NCBI GenBank assembly: GCA_025642075.2
Contig: JAODUO010000051.1
Location: 173,501 to 237,500, forward strand
Reading direction: 5' to 3'
Length of the DNA stretch: 64,000 nucleotides
Source of the DNA: Ridgeia piscesae
Lineage: Eukaryota; Annelida; Polychaeta; Sabellida; Siboglinidae
Shown here: positions 1 to 13,507 of the stretch, piece by piece
How positions within the stretch are numbered: the first letter of the stretch is position 1
Layout of the letters: each line of letters opens with the position of its first letter
Position numbers and translations under genes: made by a program
Notes under the pieces: generated by a model
What the model was told of the DNA's origin: nothing
Seen by the model: only the letters and a program-made list of their open reading frames with translations
Databases searched by the model: none

Positions 1-955
1 AGGCTCGAGTTACCTGTGCGAGGCATTCCAGCAGACGACACTCTTCTCTTGTATATGATGTTCCCGCCTACGTCTGTGAAAGCAGCAAATGTTATTAATA
101 ATATTGTTTTCAGACAAACAATCAGAATGTCCTTAATGTATCAATAACGGTATATTAAAAACTCACTCTAATAACTGATGCAATATATTCAATACTGCAG
201 TATCGTCTAATAAACATACATGGTATGTGCATAATTTTGTGTATATCTATTGGTCAGAACGCCCGAATCAACCCGAGTCCCTTTCGTGGGCTGAATACGC
301 CCGAGTATAGAGACACATTTAAACTGCCTACCACAAAACAGTGTCATCCAATAATGGCGGTTTTGTAGTCGGTACTGCTTGTCAAGATCGTCTCGCAGTG
401 AATATATTTTCAGCCAATAAGATTAAATTATAGTATTTGTTGTAGGGATGAAAAACATGGAAGAATACACAAATTGTTCTAAACAATGTGCCTGCAGGCG
501 ATTTCTACAATTAAATGCAAACAAATATTTATGTCATGACGACGCACGTGGTGGTTTTCTTATAGCTACGTTGTAATTATTTACATTATCTTTATGTCAA
601 ACTTCAGTAATTCAGACTTTGATGGAATTTTCGAATCTGACTTGCCTCTCTCAATGTTTGACACTCGGCTGGATGGAGAGAAGTGCTTTCTGACAGCGCC
701 AGAGTGGGAAGCTGCAACAGAAACAAACACATCCAGTTTTATAACAGAAACTACAAATTAATGATGTCATAATCTTGGTCCATGACTGAAAGTGGAATTT
801 AGCCAAAAAAGTCAACTGTCTAAAATCTATGCAGGGTTCGAAATAGTGGTAGCCCGGTAGCCCGAGGCTACCAGAATTGCTGTCGGGCTACTACAATTGG
901 AGTCAGCAGTAGCCTGATGGTCTACCACAGAATCTGGGTCACTGAGGCCTAATCA
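1..955. other. AT-rich intergenic DNA with one small ORF
   Basis: No recognisable gene. A 55-codon plus-strand ORF starts at ATG 594 and ends at TAA around 760. Its nucleotide sequence resembles a diverged segment at about 2770-2890 (shared blocks such as CCTCTCTC-ATGTT and AGAGAAGTG), so it is more likely part of an old repeat than a gene. Repeated GGTAGCCCG/GGCTACC motifs at 845-935 recur at about 2067-2130, flanking the block in between. Confidence 0.4.
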
Positions 956-1337
956 TCAGTGCAGGTCAAGTGTCTGAGAAGACTCAATGCCTTCCACTGG
1001 GTTGAAACAATTGTATTCAATCAACCACTTCAAAGACATCGCTGATGCAATGAGGCCAGTGTCAATAAACCACCCAATAATGTTACTACACACCCTTAAA
1101 GACCACCCTGGAAGCCATGTGTTATTTTGGCAGTATGATTGGATTACATAATAAACGGACTTATTGACAACATGAGGTAGTTTGAAACATTGTTGCAGGT
1201 GTATCAGCTGCACTCCAAGTACTGGGAGGTCAATTTCTGAGAAATGCACTATTCTTGTATTAGAAATGGGAAAGTTGTTTCTTTTATACACAACACGTTT
1301 TTTGGTAAAAACCAAGGCAGGGCAATTTGAAGCAGTA
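956..1337 (-). CDS. possible terminal coding exon, unknown protein
   Basis: On the minus strand an open frame of about 127 codons ends at a TGA (956-958). It is preceded by a good 3' splice site (T-rich tract then AACAG, AG at 1338-1339). The composition looks protein-like, mixed hydrophobic and polar, with about seven Cys and five Trp and no low-complexity runs. I do not recognise the family. No upstream exon was found on the minus strand at higher coordinates. It is flanked by GGTAGCCCG-type repeats, so it may belong to a transposon rather than a host gene. Confidence 0.35.
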
Positions 1338-1864
1338 CTGTTCAAATAAATAGATTTTAAAACATGTTAAAGTATGTAGTCCTAGTATCTATATTATAAT
1401 AAACAATATCACATATGAAATTTATACAGCACATTATAAAATAAAATATTAAATTGATTAATTGAATAATTCAAAATTGTTTTGTAATATGGGTAAAATG
1501 TACACATGTAACCGAGTACAAGCACTGCTTAATTATATTGATTTTCTGTTTTACAATAATAATGTTATCGATGTTGTATTCAAATGTCAAAAGATGATCT
1601 ACCTTTGAACAATTCTTTGGTTTGAATATACAGAATGTTATTATTATAAGTGAATTTTATTATTATGCAATTTGGATATGGCCATATGCCACATTATTTT
1701 AGTGGGAAACTTAACAAATACGGATATCTTTCATCAACACAACATTTGTAAACTCACAAATACATGTTAAGTATACATAGCAAACTATTTGCATTCTACT
1801 GAATTTAGTAGAATTTTTATACATTAAAGTAGTTATTACAAAGGAACACAAGTGTTTCGTTTTA

Positions 1865-1927
1865 GAATATTTGATATGAACTATAACAAGAAATTAGATT
1901 TCTTGTTATAGTTCATATCAAATATTC
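1865..1927. repeat. perfect 30-bp inverted repeat (hairpin)
   Basis: Two 30-bp arms (1865-1894 and 1898-1927) are exact reverse complements around a 3-base loop. The arm begins GAATATTTGATATGAACT. It could extrude as a cruciform. No coding sequence overlaps it. Confidence 0.95.
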
Positions 1928-2282
1928 AAAAATTGTATGTTGGCTAATTTTAATGGTGCAAGAAAGTGAATGAAGGTATGTGGACCTCAACGCTTCAACA
2001 AAAATACCACTCTGCCCAAAATTTTAGTTAGCAAGTTATATACAGAGTAATTTATTAAGAAATTTTGGGCTACCAGATATGGATGCGGTCTACCAGAAAT
2101 TTCAAGCTGGTAGCCCGGATGGCTACCTAGATTTTGGAGTTATTTCTACCCCTGCTAGGCCCACTCTTCCTTGCCAGTTCTTTCAGAGAGGGAAAAAAAA
2201 TGTTGTTGCATTTCCTGACAGTTGTATATAATGTTATACTAAAATAAAACATACCAAAACAATGTTTGGTTTGGGCAGTTCC

Positions 2283-2521
<239 letters not shown>

Positions 2522-3227
2522 AATTGTGATCAATACGCTTTGTTTCTAATGACTCTGTCCACAATAAAGAACACAGCCCCCAGCAATGTGTTTAGATGTC
2601 GATATATAATAGCACATAAAATTGGACTTTGGCTATATCTAATTATGTGGGCTAGGTGTATAGTAGCTACTATTCACCGGTCTTATATCATTACAGCTGA
2701 ATGCAATTTCTAAAGATGCCATAGATCTGATAATGTTCAACCAAATTATTTGTATTTTGTTTACATCAATAGTTCCCAGCTATTAGATTCACTCACCTCT
2801 CTCGATGTTAGAAATTCGTCCGAGATGTGCGAACTTTCCAGAGAAGTGTTTCCTCACTGTGCCAGCAGGTGCAGCTACAGTCAACATACACATCAATCAC
2901 ATCATACACCTGTACTCAGACTATGACAGTGAAATAAATGCTGGAATCACAGGACACACACTTACAACTGCTATAACTGTCCCATTACAACTGTTCTAAA
3001 TATGAAATCTTAGCCACAATTATGATGATGATTAATTTGTCCCACAAATACCAATGTTAGTGTATAGGTTTAGCAATCAAGTCCTATTAATCCAATCCAT
3101 TTTGAAATGAAAAACTGACACGTTACAATGCATGCTCGTGAAACTAATTTGATACCAAAATTCAGTATTTAACCTCTTAAGCCCCGAGTTTCTGAGGGCC
3201 TCAACACTATGACTAGATATAGGTTTA

Positions 3228-4937
3228 CATAATGAACAGTATTATATAGGCTTGGGCAAGGATTTTTCACTCAAATTAACCATATTACTGCGTGACTTAC
3301 ACATAGAAATATTAACCTTTGTGGAATACAATTTATATGCTTAAAAATGTAATTATGTTGTCTCTTTATATGCCAAATTTCATTCTTGTTCCTCAAATAT
3401 AACGCGTTCAGTAGCATTTCAAAATGACGTACTACTCACCAAAAACTTGCCTATGGTGACACACTGCCTGTGCTAAGATGCTATGTTGTTACGCTAGCGC
3501 GAGCGCCTCATCGCGCGTACCACCAGGGCGAAAATGTAAACGTAAAATAGGCTTTCTTCTCAAACGTTGCGCTGTGTCAATTTCTGACCAATTCAAACAG
3601 AACAAAGCTTATTTTGAAGACAAATTATTGCTCTACCGAGTGGTAGTACACACTACGCTGAACTAATAAGAAATCATCCACTAAAACGCAAGTAAACATG
3701 ACCACTTATGTCACGGTCGTATTTTGTGAGCAACGTCGCCGTTCCGCATCAGATCGCGTAGTGTGTGGTACCATTCGATCCGGCGTGAAATTTGCTATCC
3801 AGTACATGTCATTTTATGAATATAACATTTTATTTGTGAGGGGGCATGCCTTTGAAAGTTGATATTCTAAATATCAAGGCAAATAACGGTTAGTAATTGT
3901 CGCATGTGTAACGTATTGCATTTTATGGATCATTTATTGTAAATAATTCGTGTATTTGCTTGTTGCTAAATCGAACAGTTTGCCCTTGCAACGAAATAGG
4001 CTGATCTAGATGTCAGCATCGCGATGAGCGCTCGGACTAGTCTAATTTTGTTGTGAGGGGTGTCTAGGTGGCCGTCAGGCTTGGCTTGCCGTTTACGTTG
4101 GTTAACGATCTTTATGAACTTATTTTCATGGCGTGGTGTTTTTATCCGTATCATAGACGTACTTATTACAACTGTATTACCCACACAACAGTAAATATTA
4201 CGAAATTCGACAAAATGTGCTATTTTAGCTAGAGCATCGACAATTGTTTGCCGCTGCAATGTCTGCACCGTTTCGATAAAGCTAACATTCTACGCGCAAC
4301 ACATGGATTATTACATTTACGATGCCAATATACAATGATTTTATTAAAGCAGACATTAAATACTAATTTTTGGTGGTGAATTGTATAGCCAGGTCGACGT
4401 AATTCCGTGACATATTAGTTTTAACATAGATGACTTATTATGTTCTAATGCTGAACGGTGAAGTTATTTATCGAAAGACAATCGCGATGGAAATGCTTGT
4501 GTTTACTTGCGTTTTAGCGGGTTTTTGTTATTAATTCATCGTAGTGTGTATCCCCATTCGGTAGAGCAATTATTTATCTTCAAAATAAACTTTATTCTGG
4601 TTGTATTGGTCAAACATTGATACCACGCGACATTTGGTATCGAAGAATGTTTACGCTTAAATTTTCAACCTGATGGTATGCGCTGTGAGGCGCTCGCGCT
4701 AGCGTAATAGCATAGCCACGGGCAGTTAATTTGTAGGTTGTTTTGAAATGCTACTGAATGCGTAATCATTGAGTAATCAGAACAAGATTTGGCATGTAAA
4801 GAGACAACACAATGAGATTTTTAGTCATATAAATTTATTCCAGAGAAGTTAATACTTGTATGTGTAAGCGATGCAGAAATATGGTTAATTTGAGTGAACA
4901 ATCCTTGCCCAAGCCATTTTATATACAGTTCTTGATA
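3228..4937. mobile_element. foldback element with long terminal inverted arms
   Basis: The segment from about 3228 to 3760 is the imperfect reverse complement of about 4400 to 4937. Matched blocks include GGCTTGGGCAAGGATT at the left end against its complement near 4905-4920, the 20-bp core ACGCTAGCGCGAGCGCCTCA at about 3489 against about 4690-4710, and the GCGTTTTAG/ACGCAAGTAAAC region (about 3685 against 4505). The interior of about 600 bp has no convincing ORF. A further copy of the end sequence at 5441-5480 suggests a second, possibly original, terminus. The element has no transposase and is probably non-autonomous. The arms are diverged, so it is not recent. Confidence 0.75.
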
Positions 4938-7900
4938 TACTTATTAGACTGATAGATAAGGAAGGTGGCATCTACCCCAATACATGAGTAAACCATGTTT
5001 TATTAATCATTGTTATCATATGTGTGGGAATAAATATTACTTGTATTTATTAACAGTCCTCTTAACTGTGAAGTTATGACATTTTCCCCTGAGGTAAGGT
5101 AATCGGGGAAAGTAAATAAAGGCATATAAAATATTTTTTAAATGACATACCGGAATGAAACTTGTTTAAATGTCCAAATTTTCTTCCACACGTTTATATT
5201 TGTATTGCTTTCAATTAGGTTTTTCTATTTTGTGCTTATCTCTTGTCAAGTGCTAATTTTCCAAAATAACTCATTTCTACATTTTCAAGACGAAATATCT
5301 CTGGAAGTATCATTCATGTCTCTGTAAACAATTGTGTACTTGTAGTATATGTTGTTGTCCATGGAAACAGTTAATATTATATTATTTTAGCTATTAGTTA
5401 AAAAGTTGTGTTAAGTCAAAAATGACATTTTATAACAACATTCCTTGCCCATGCCTATATTATAAAAACTGTTCATCATAATTATATAAAATCATTATCT
5501 GATCATCGCTAACACAAATCTATGATCTACTGCTGATTTGATTTTGCTAGAAAGTACCGTTTTTCTTGATCGATATATGTAAATTTGGTGTCAAACTGTC
5601 AGTTAATCTCCTGTCTACATCTGTGTATAATTTAATGGAGTTACTGCGAAAAACTACTGACATCTAGCAATTATTGTAAACACTAGTGTAAAACCCCAAA
5701 AGACCAGGATTCAGGAATGGTCCAATACAAATGACTAGACGAATACAAAAAGAAATGTATACTTCTTAACCAGACATACATGTAACGAAATGTACACTTT
5801 TCAGCTACATGCACACATAAATAGACAGAACCTTCTGAACTAGACACACATGTAAACAAACAACATTTTTAAACTAGACATATGTATACATATACAAATA
5901 TACACTTCTGAACTAGAAACAAAAATAAACGTACAATCCTTAACTAGAAAACACATTATTTATTGTGGATTGCAGCTTCTCTAATCATATGGCCAGCTTA
6001 CATACTCTTGGACCGGGTCCTCATTGTGAATGGTCCTTTAGGTCCTCGGACAGGACCTGCATCTGACTTGCTCATGTTGGTTCCCAGTGCTGAGCTGAGG
6101 AAATAAATGTCATGTTAATAAAGCAAATGTAGAAAGTTCAGCTGCAACTGAAGTCTACAGAGTTCAGTGGAGACCATTACTCCAAATGATGCTATTAAAT
6201 CTGTTTGTTATGTGTACTATTGTATTGACTGGACTGTCACCCTAGTCATTGAATATTCGGAAATGTTCCGACACCTACACCAGCAGACCACCATTGTGTT
6301 CAAACTGACACAATATGTAGCATTACGGTTTCACATTACACCCCCACTCTTGTATTTTAATACTTAGAAGGTGAGACAGTTAATGTCAGATGCATTTGAT
6401 GAAAATGTGTGATCAGCGATCAGTGGGTTCAGGTCCTTCTTGTTCATATATGTCGGATCGGCAAACTGGGCTTCTTTAAACATGCCCATTTGGCTGACTA
6501 ACCACAAATAATATAGCAACAAGAAAATATTTAAATGTTTGGCCAATAGGCAAGTCACAACTCATTGATCCACGGATCATGCAGTGTCATCAGCTGGCAT
6601 TCAGATACTGCGTAGTTCCAGCTAGTGTGCCCAAACATAAGTTTTAATGTTCAGTGTTATTTTTGAGAAACAGTCATCAACCTATAAAGTGGGTTAAGGT
6701 TAATTACAGAAGCTTACTGTGGAGTCAGTGAGTACAGGTAATCTGTTATGGTATACGGTCCAAAATACATTCGTCCTCCTGACAAATTGTCCCATAAACA
6801 TATGGTTATGCTTCAATTAACTGGGTCCCGGATGTTTCGGTACGACATTAGGCCCATTCAGATGATTGGTTCCTGAAGGACAGGATGATTCTGCCCACAC
6901 TGATGGATGGTTCGGCCCACTTCACAAAAATACAGGGGTGCCATGTCAGATGTTTTCAGCCCACGGGAGATCAGAAATCTCAGGACGGATGATTCAAACC
7001 ACTCTTTGTGGAGTCAGTACATTTACACATGCAAGCCAATATCATACCTATTTAGATTTCCAACCGAAATAGGACAGATGAATGCGTATCATTTCATGAA
7101 TAAATATTATTTTCTTATTGCTAGCAATTCCTTTTGTGTTTCCAAGGAAAATATCCACATCAAAATAGTTTCACGTAACTATGAAAGTTCTATGTATTTT
7201 ACAACATATTTACTGATTTCACAAAGAATAAGCATGTCAAATTTACTAAATCAATACACGTATGCAATTAGTTAAACATAATTTATAAAAGATTTACCAA
7301 ATATGCATGTAGAATCGTAAAAAAGATGCACTCCGGTTACAGAAACAGTTGATTTGGTCCATACGAGCAGGTCATTTTTCAGGCCTTACAGTTATAGACA
7401 TGGATTGTTCGCCCCAGTCTGGGTCGAAACATCAGGCTCCCAATTAACCCAGTCCCAGTGTCGGAAGCCAGTGAGTAAAGTAAGATTGCCTGAGTTATAT
7501 ACCCATTTGTTTAGACTTCAAAATTAGTGGATTTGGGTTTTCCTGCCGCCCCTCGGCCGCCGCGCCGCTGCATTGATCATTGCAGCCTACGCGAATCATA
7601 GAATCAGGGTGAGATCAGATTTCACTTCGTCTTCACTTCAGACAGTTCAAGCCGAAGCGTTGTTGTTAATTTACTGAAACATGACGCCACACCATGCAAC
7701 AGTTATTTAACTTTGCTAACCTGTCCTTTTGTTTGTGAGCAAGTAACCCGCCAAAGTCACCCGGCGCGAATCGCTGCGAAAACGAGCCGAGCTAGGTTAG
7801 CGTCCATCATCGCCGCTGTTTTCGTTTCGGGTTTGATCACTTGCGCATTGACAAGCCTCCACCCTTCGTCGCCCAAACAATTAATGTTGCGTGCGTTTGC

Positions 7901-8870
7901 CCCTTGTGGAGTTACTAATCGGCGGACGTCATCATAAGTAAATAGGAATTAACTAAAAATTGCGATCACCAAGTCTTACCCAAATTTCAGCAAGCTACCA
8001 TGTTCTATGTGAGGAACTCGCTGATTGGTTAACGTGGTTAGGGCGCTAAGAGAGTGGCGCCCTCTATCCAGAAACCCGTCTATTTTATTTTGTTGAGTTG
8101 TGTGCGAGAGAGCAACCGCATTGACCAAAATTTCATCCTGTTGGCGTGTACATATACAATTCAAACCCAACTCGTTTAAAATGGATACACGGACATGACA
8201 ACTATAATACGTTCACCTTAATAACATTGTATGGGGTAAACTTACATAAAAGTCAACGACTTCCTGTTTGCCCCTTCAAACATTGTGTATACACAATAAA
8301 AAATAATATACGTATGTATGTTGTATAATATGTATTCAATGTTTTGAATAAAGTAACTACGTACATATACAACCAAGTTTACTGACCAAAGTAGCTGGCA
8401 GTTCAGCAAAGACGTTCAAGCATATGATAAGAGGAGTCAAAGTAAGAAACTAGGAGAAAACGACATATAATACCTACATAATAATACAGGTGGGCCACCA
8501 TATTCCTCACGGTATATCTACCGATAAAGGGCTTAGGCCATGACAAAACCCTATCGACAAAGACCATGACAGATACCAACATGTAGTCACTTACTCTGAT
8601 GGAACAATAATTTAACAGTCAATCGCACGGTTCGTATATATGTCTACCTTAGCATAAATGAAGATCGCTGGCATTGGCGTCCAGGAAATGTGCTAACAGA
8701 ATCGCAGGAGTTCTAATGAAGAGAGTTAGCTGATAACAGAAGAAACGAGGAACTGCGTGTGGATGTTGGAATGAAGGAATGTTTTAAGAAGAAACTGGTG
8801 AGATGTAAGTAAAAAAGGGCCGATCACGTGGAAACAAAGGGCGATTAAACACAGGCAAAGAAAGCAGATG
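4938..8870. other. intergenic DNA, no gene seen
   Basis: Mostly AT-rich. About 5755-5955 holds a degenerate tandem of roughly 50-60 bp units built around AACTAGACATACATG. A GC-richer island lies at about 7540-7930 with CpG-rich stretches, but the ORFs there look random. Nothing else is supported. Confidence 0.4.
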
Positions 8871-8884
8871 CCCAACAAATGGAA

Positions 8885-8998
8885 GGAAAAAAGGAAGCGT
8901 GGAACCCAGATTGCGATGGGACGGCTGCATGAAGAGAGACCTGGAAAGAGTAGGAGAAATATGGAGAAAGAGAGCAAAATATACCAGAACGTTGTGAG
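8885..8998 (+). pseudogene. LINE C-terminal tail remnant
   Basis: One plus-strand frame reads PRLRWDGCMKRDLERVGE, then IWRKRAKYTRTL and a TGA. This is the basic tail seen at the end of many LINE reverse transcriptase ORFs, of the type RPRxRWxDxVKxDL. No RT motifs survive upstream. A hydrophobic ORF on the opposite strand is its shadow. Confidence 0.5.
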
Positions 8999-9510
8999 AG
9001 AAAACTGTGGAACGAGAAGAGAAAGAAAACTGAAACGGAGACCATGGCCAACCTCATGCACCCCTGACTGCAGCCAGCCATAGCTATTAGCCACACGCAC
9101 ATTGAGAATGATGACGTTTTCGTTTGGCTGCACCCAGCTGGGTGCTTATTGCCTACGACAGGTGTGGAGGATTCCTAGCCCCATTTTGGTAACTGAATCA
9201 TATTTCAATGATGAGTAATTTCTTTGCCAAAAACTGGGAAGGGAAGTCTTACACATGCAGGAGCATCAAAAAAATAAATATAATAACAATATGCAGCGCA
9301 GAACAACCAATTACGCAACATTATCTACATGTCACACACATTAGAACAGGAAACATCTTTATCGTCACAGGTGTTAATTTACGTAGGTGGAATCCTAACT
9401 AAAGATATCTTAGCTAAGACACCAATACATACATAACATATAATAATAAATAATATAAGTAGACAAGAACATATTTTTTTATAATAAACAATAAAACATT
9501 TTAAACTAGT

Positions 9511-9803
9511 ACAGTATAGTTACGTATAGTTACGTATAGTTACGTATAGTTACGTATAGGTACGTATAATTACGTATAGTTACGTATAGTTACGTATAGT
9601 TACGTATAGGTACGTATAGTTACGTATAGTTACGTATAGTTACGTATAGTTACGTATAGTTACGTATAGTATATAGTATAGTATATAGTATAGTATAGTA
9701 TAGTATAGTATAGTATAGTATAGTATAGTATAGTATAGTATAGTATAGTATAGTATAGTATAGTATAGTATAGTATAGTATAGTATAGTATAGTATAGTA
9801 TAG
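9511..9803. repeat. composite TACGTATAGT / TATAG satellite
   Basis: About fifteen 10-bp units of TACGTATAGT (a few with GG or AAT variants) run from 9521 to 9670. They pass directly into about 27 units of TATAG to 9803. The 5-bp unit is the second half of the 10-bp unit, so one array appears to have been derived from the other. Confidence 0.97.
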
Positions 9804-11215
9804 TGAAATAATAATAAAATAACCAATACTACGGTGTGGAAGTGAGTGGCATTGAGAGCTATAGATACTAAAATGTAAAGTTGAACTATTCTGTTAACGC
9901 GTGAAAGACCATACGTTAGTGTTGCTGTGATCGAGCCGCTGTATGTGTCACTTGCAACACGTTTTACCCGTTTGGCTTGGCCATTCCCTCCAACGTTATC
10001 AACTCAATACAAGCGCTATATATTTGTAACAAGCACCAATAGCAACAACATCATCACCATGATCGAGCAGCAGCAATAACACAACCAGAACAATCGGACA
10101 AGAAAAAGAAGCGGCGCGCCGTTACTGTACCCGCGGTGGTGACGTCCAATGACCCATGTTAGACAAGGGTCACCAACAAATTATCACGAGAAACCACGCG
10201 TCTTTACCCGAGCCGTCACTGATGCGTTCAACCAGAAGAATGCCGTCGTTCTCACGGGCAGCCCGTTCTCATCTGCAGCTTCATTAATTTATAGCTGATA
10301 TGACATTTTTATTGATGATATTTTGTCGCCCTCACGACAGGACGTAAATATTAATTACGCACATTACGCCTTATTTAACAGTGATTGTACACTGCGCAGT
10401 TTGGAAGCAATTTTTTTAATGCACTGATGGAACCATCGGAAACATACCCGAATCACAAACAAACGCGCTGAATATTTTCGGCAACCGTTACACCCGTCTC
10501 CAATTCAACCGAGGCGAATGTGATCTCGTGACGTTCCTTACTACGCCCCCAACCTCTCTCCCTCCCTCACTCTTGTAATCACAAAACGACGTGGTCATTG
10601 ATGCGTCACGGCTATACATATAAGTCGATCAAACAGCGTCGGAAAGATCAGAGACAATCTTAAAGCCTAATGTTTGTACCAATTAATAAAAAAAAACACC
10701 CTTGGTTCTCTGCTGGCACCGCTACACCTCGCACCAGTATCGGCTTTTCTTATAAATGGGCACACGATACTTACTGCATCAAAACATTGAGTTCCTCGTG
10801 AGAAGATCATATATGGCCGCACTCTCGTCAACTTTATTCTTTAAGTGACCCAGTGCTGGCAAGATATCGGTTTACTCACAATTGCAGTTGCATAGCCTCA
10901 AGGAAGTTAACAAACCTATGTTAAAATGAACCTAATGTCCACTTTAAAAATGTTAAATGTTCCAGAATAATTGAGTTAATTGAGTTTGGAGGAGTGGCCA
11001 GATGTTACTCCGCAAAGCAACTTAACATTTAATCACAGTAGTAAGTTTGTCGACGTCTTTATTTCACACTGGTCGTCCGTCTGTTTTTGAGTGTGTTAAA
11101 GTAACATACTCTGTATCATGCAATAATGTTATAGATATTGGTATTATGAAAAGTTCTGAGAACTTAAAAAAAATTAAGTTAAAACAAATCTTTCTTTTCA
11201 CCGTGCTCGAACTTT
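9804..11215. other. non-coding stretch, no gene seen
   Basis: Contains CAA/CAG-rich sequence near 10060-10100 and a GC-richer stretch at 10080-10260. No ORF with protein-like character and no exon-like segment was recognised. Confidence 0.35.
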
Positions 11216-11219
11216 TATA

Positions 11220-11299
<80 letters not shown>
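11216..11299. repeat. (TA)n microsatellite
   Basis: About 84 bp of alternating TA with one TT break near 11226. Confidence 0.98.
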
Positions 11300-11302
<3 letters not shown>

Positions 11303-12264
11303 ACGTTTGTAGAAGACAGTTTTCATGCATAAAAGCATAAAAGCCAACATGCGCCTTACAATGCCGTGCAATTGCAGTAGATGTTGGATGGGGTTAGAGT
11401 GGTTGAACATATTGGTAGTTTTCAATATGCTATGGCATAATTTTGAAATCAGAAAACCAATGTTTGAATTGGCTAACTCAGAATATCTAAGAACCATCTT
11501 TAAATCGTTGCCTCCAAACATCTATATTTCCACATCAGTTTGAAGGTTCGACGATACGTAGTTCATAAGACACAGGGAAGATACAGAAATAATACTGTTT
11601 GATGAGGCCATCTTTTAGAATGACGGATAAGTCAAAAGTAATACAACACATAATTACTTCAATTTTTTTTATTTTAATGACATCAACTTTTGGTCTCTAA
11701 GCCACGTAATTTAACAAAGTGTAATACATTGCATGTTGATAATTTTGTACCGACGCACAGCTCTCCCGCTGGTTGTTGGTCGGGGTCGAGGGTGTCTACA
11801 AACTATAGCGGAGGGAAAATGCGTGGGAATGAGTCTACAATGTTGCCTGACCACAACAGTCGAGATTTATACAACAACTGGCTGTTTATGCACATGATGT
11901 AGGAATGCTGACCTCAGACGGGTGATGGCTCAAAGAATGACAGGTTCTTGACTATCCTGTAAATTTTCAAAATATCACCCCTAATGACAGAACATAATAG
12001 GAATGGCAGACCAATAGGCTCGCCGGTATGCTCAGGGTCTAATTAAGGTATTACAATTCACCATATTAATGGCAAAAAAATAGGACGGACTAGCTTGACA
12101 GAATATTATTGTAGGCCAGTGCATGATAACTCTATGTTTACGTGCCAATGTGTGCATGTACACGTGTGTCACTGCGTGAGTGTGTACGTGTGTGTGTACG
12201 TGTGTGTGTGTGTGTGTGTGTTGGTGCGCGTGCGCGTGTGTGTTGTGCGTGCGTGCGTGCGTGC

Positions 12265-12299
<35 letters not shown>

Positions 12300-12334
12300 C
12301 ATGTGCGTATGTGAGCGTGCGCGTGTATGTGTGT

Positions 12335-12431
<97 letters not shown>

Positions 12432-12615
12432 ATTAATATCATGCATTTAAATTAAGCCATATGCATGCTCTACCCTCTAGATAAACGGTCACGAATGCTC
12501 GGGCTTTTAGCGTTTTCTAAGATCAACAATTTAATTCACATCGGTGGAAATATAAACTTAATAACTACGGATACGTTCATAGGCGAAAACGCCAAAACCG
12601 TGAACAATAAGAACC

Positions 12616-12685
<70 letters not shown>

Positions 12686-13200
12686 GAGACAGATAATGGC
12701 AGATAGATGGACGTAGAGTCAGGGGCGCCAGGTGCATATTGTGCTTTATTCACAAACACAAAGCACCATTTTATTTATGCAGAAATAAGTTATACACTAT
12801 ACATTTCCAGCGTCGGAATTCAAAGTTTTATGGAGGAAGCAAATTTATCAAAGGACTGCGTTTTATCGGCATGGAGAAGAAGTCAGTTTTCCCGCGATGA
12901 CTATGTAAAATTAAACACGTCACCGCGAGCGTATACGTAATCAAACACGTACGCGTTCTGACTTTCGTGGGACAGTTCATTGATCATGACTGGGTAGTTG
13001 ATAAGTTAAAAAAAACTCATGTTTGATAAAATCAACCATCAGTTCACAAACTTACAAACTCTAAGCTAGCCCTATTTCAAGAAATGCAAAATTGCGTAGA
13101 AACGACCGGTTTCCTCTTCAAAAACGTCGCTTTGTTTGTTTCATATCCAAAAATTCAACCCTGGGAAAGCCGTTTAGGCTACGTCAACCGTTTTTGAAAC

Positions 13201-13330
13201 GAGCGTTCTCGTTGGTCTATTGAACAGTCTTTCCTTCTAGAACATTCTGCCGGATGTTCGAAATAATTCATTCTGATTGGTTAGTTAAACAGGGGTTCCA
13301 TATTAGCCAATCAAAACCTTCGACTGAGTA
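13201..13330 (+). promoter_or_regulatory. promoter-like block: HSE-type motif plus CCAAT boxes
   Basis: TTCTAGAACATTC at 13235-13247 fits the heat-shock element pattern TTCnnGAAnnTTC. A TTCGAA follows at 13257-13262, an inverted CCAAT (ATTGG) lies near 13275 and a direct CCAAT near 13309. The same motifs are kept in copy 2 at 39608-39620 and about 39649-39684. The order upstream of a splice donor and a polyA signal resembles a pol II promoter. Heat-shock responsiveness is inference only. Confidence 0.5.
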
Positions 13331-13507
13331 ACGTTATACGTGGATTTGATCGTTAAGGAAATTAGTTGAGCGCAACTCCTCGAGCTAGCAAGACGTGAAG
13401 CAAAAAGGACTTCGGATGTATCGTTTGTCGAGCCTGAACATTTGCGCTACAACAACAGAAGCGGTCGAACGTTAGCGGCAACGCGTGCACGTCTGCTGAA
13501 GACACCA

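Noticed and set aside
8726..9133. Hydrophobic 135-codon minus-strand ORF that could be a membrane protein
   Set aside because: It is the antisense of a purine-rich LINE tail; the Phe/Leu/Ser run arises from GAA/AGA-rich sequence.
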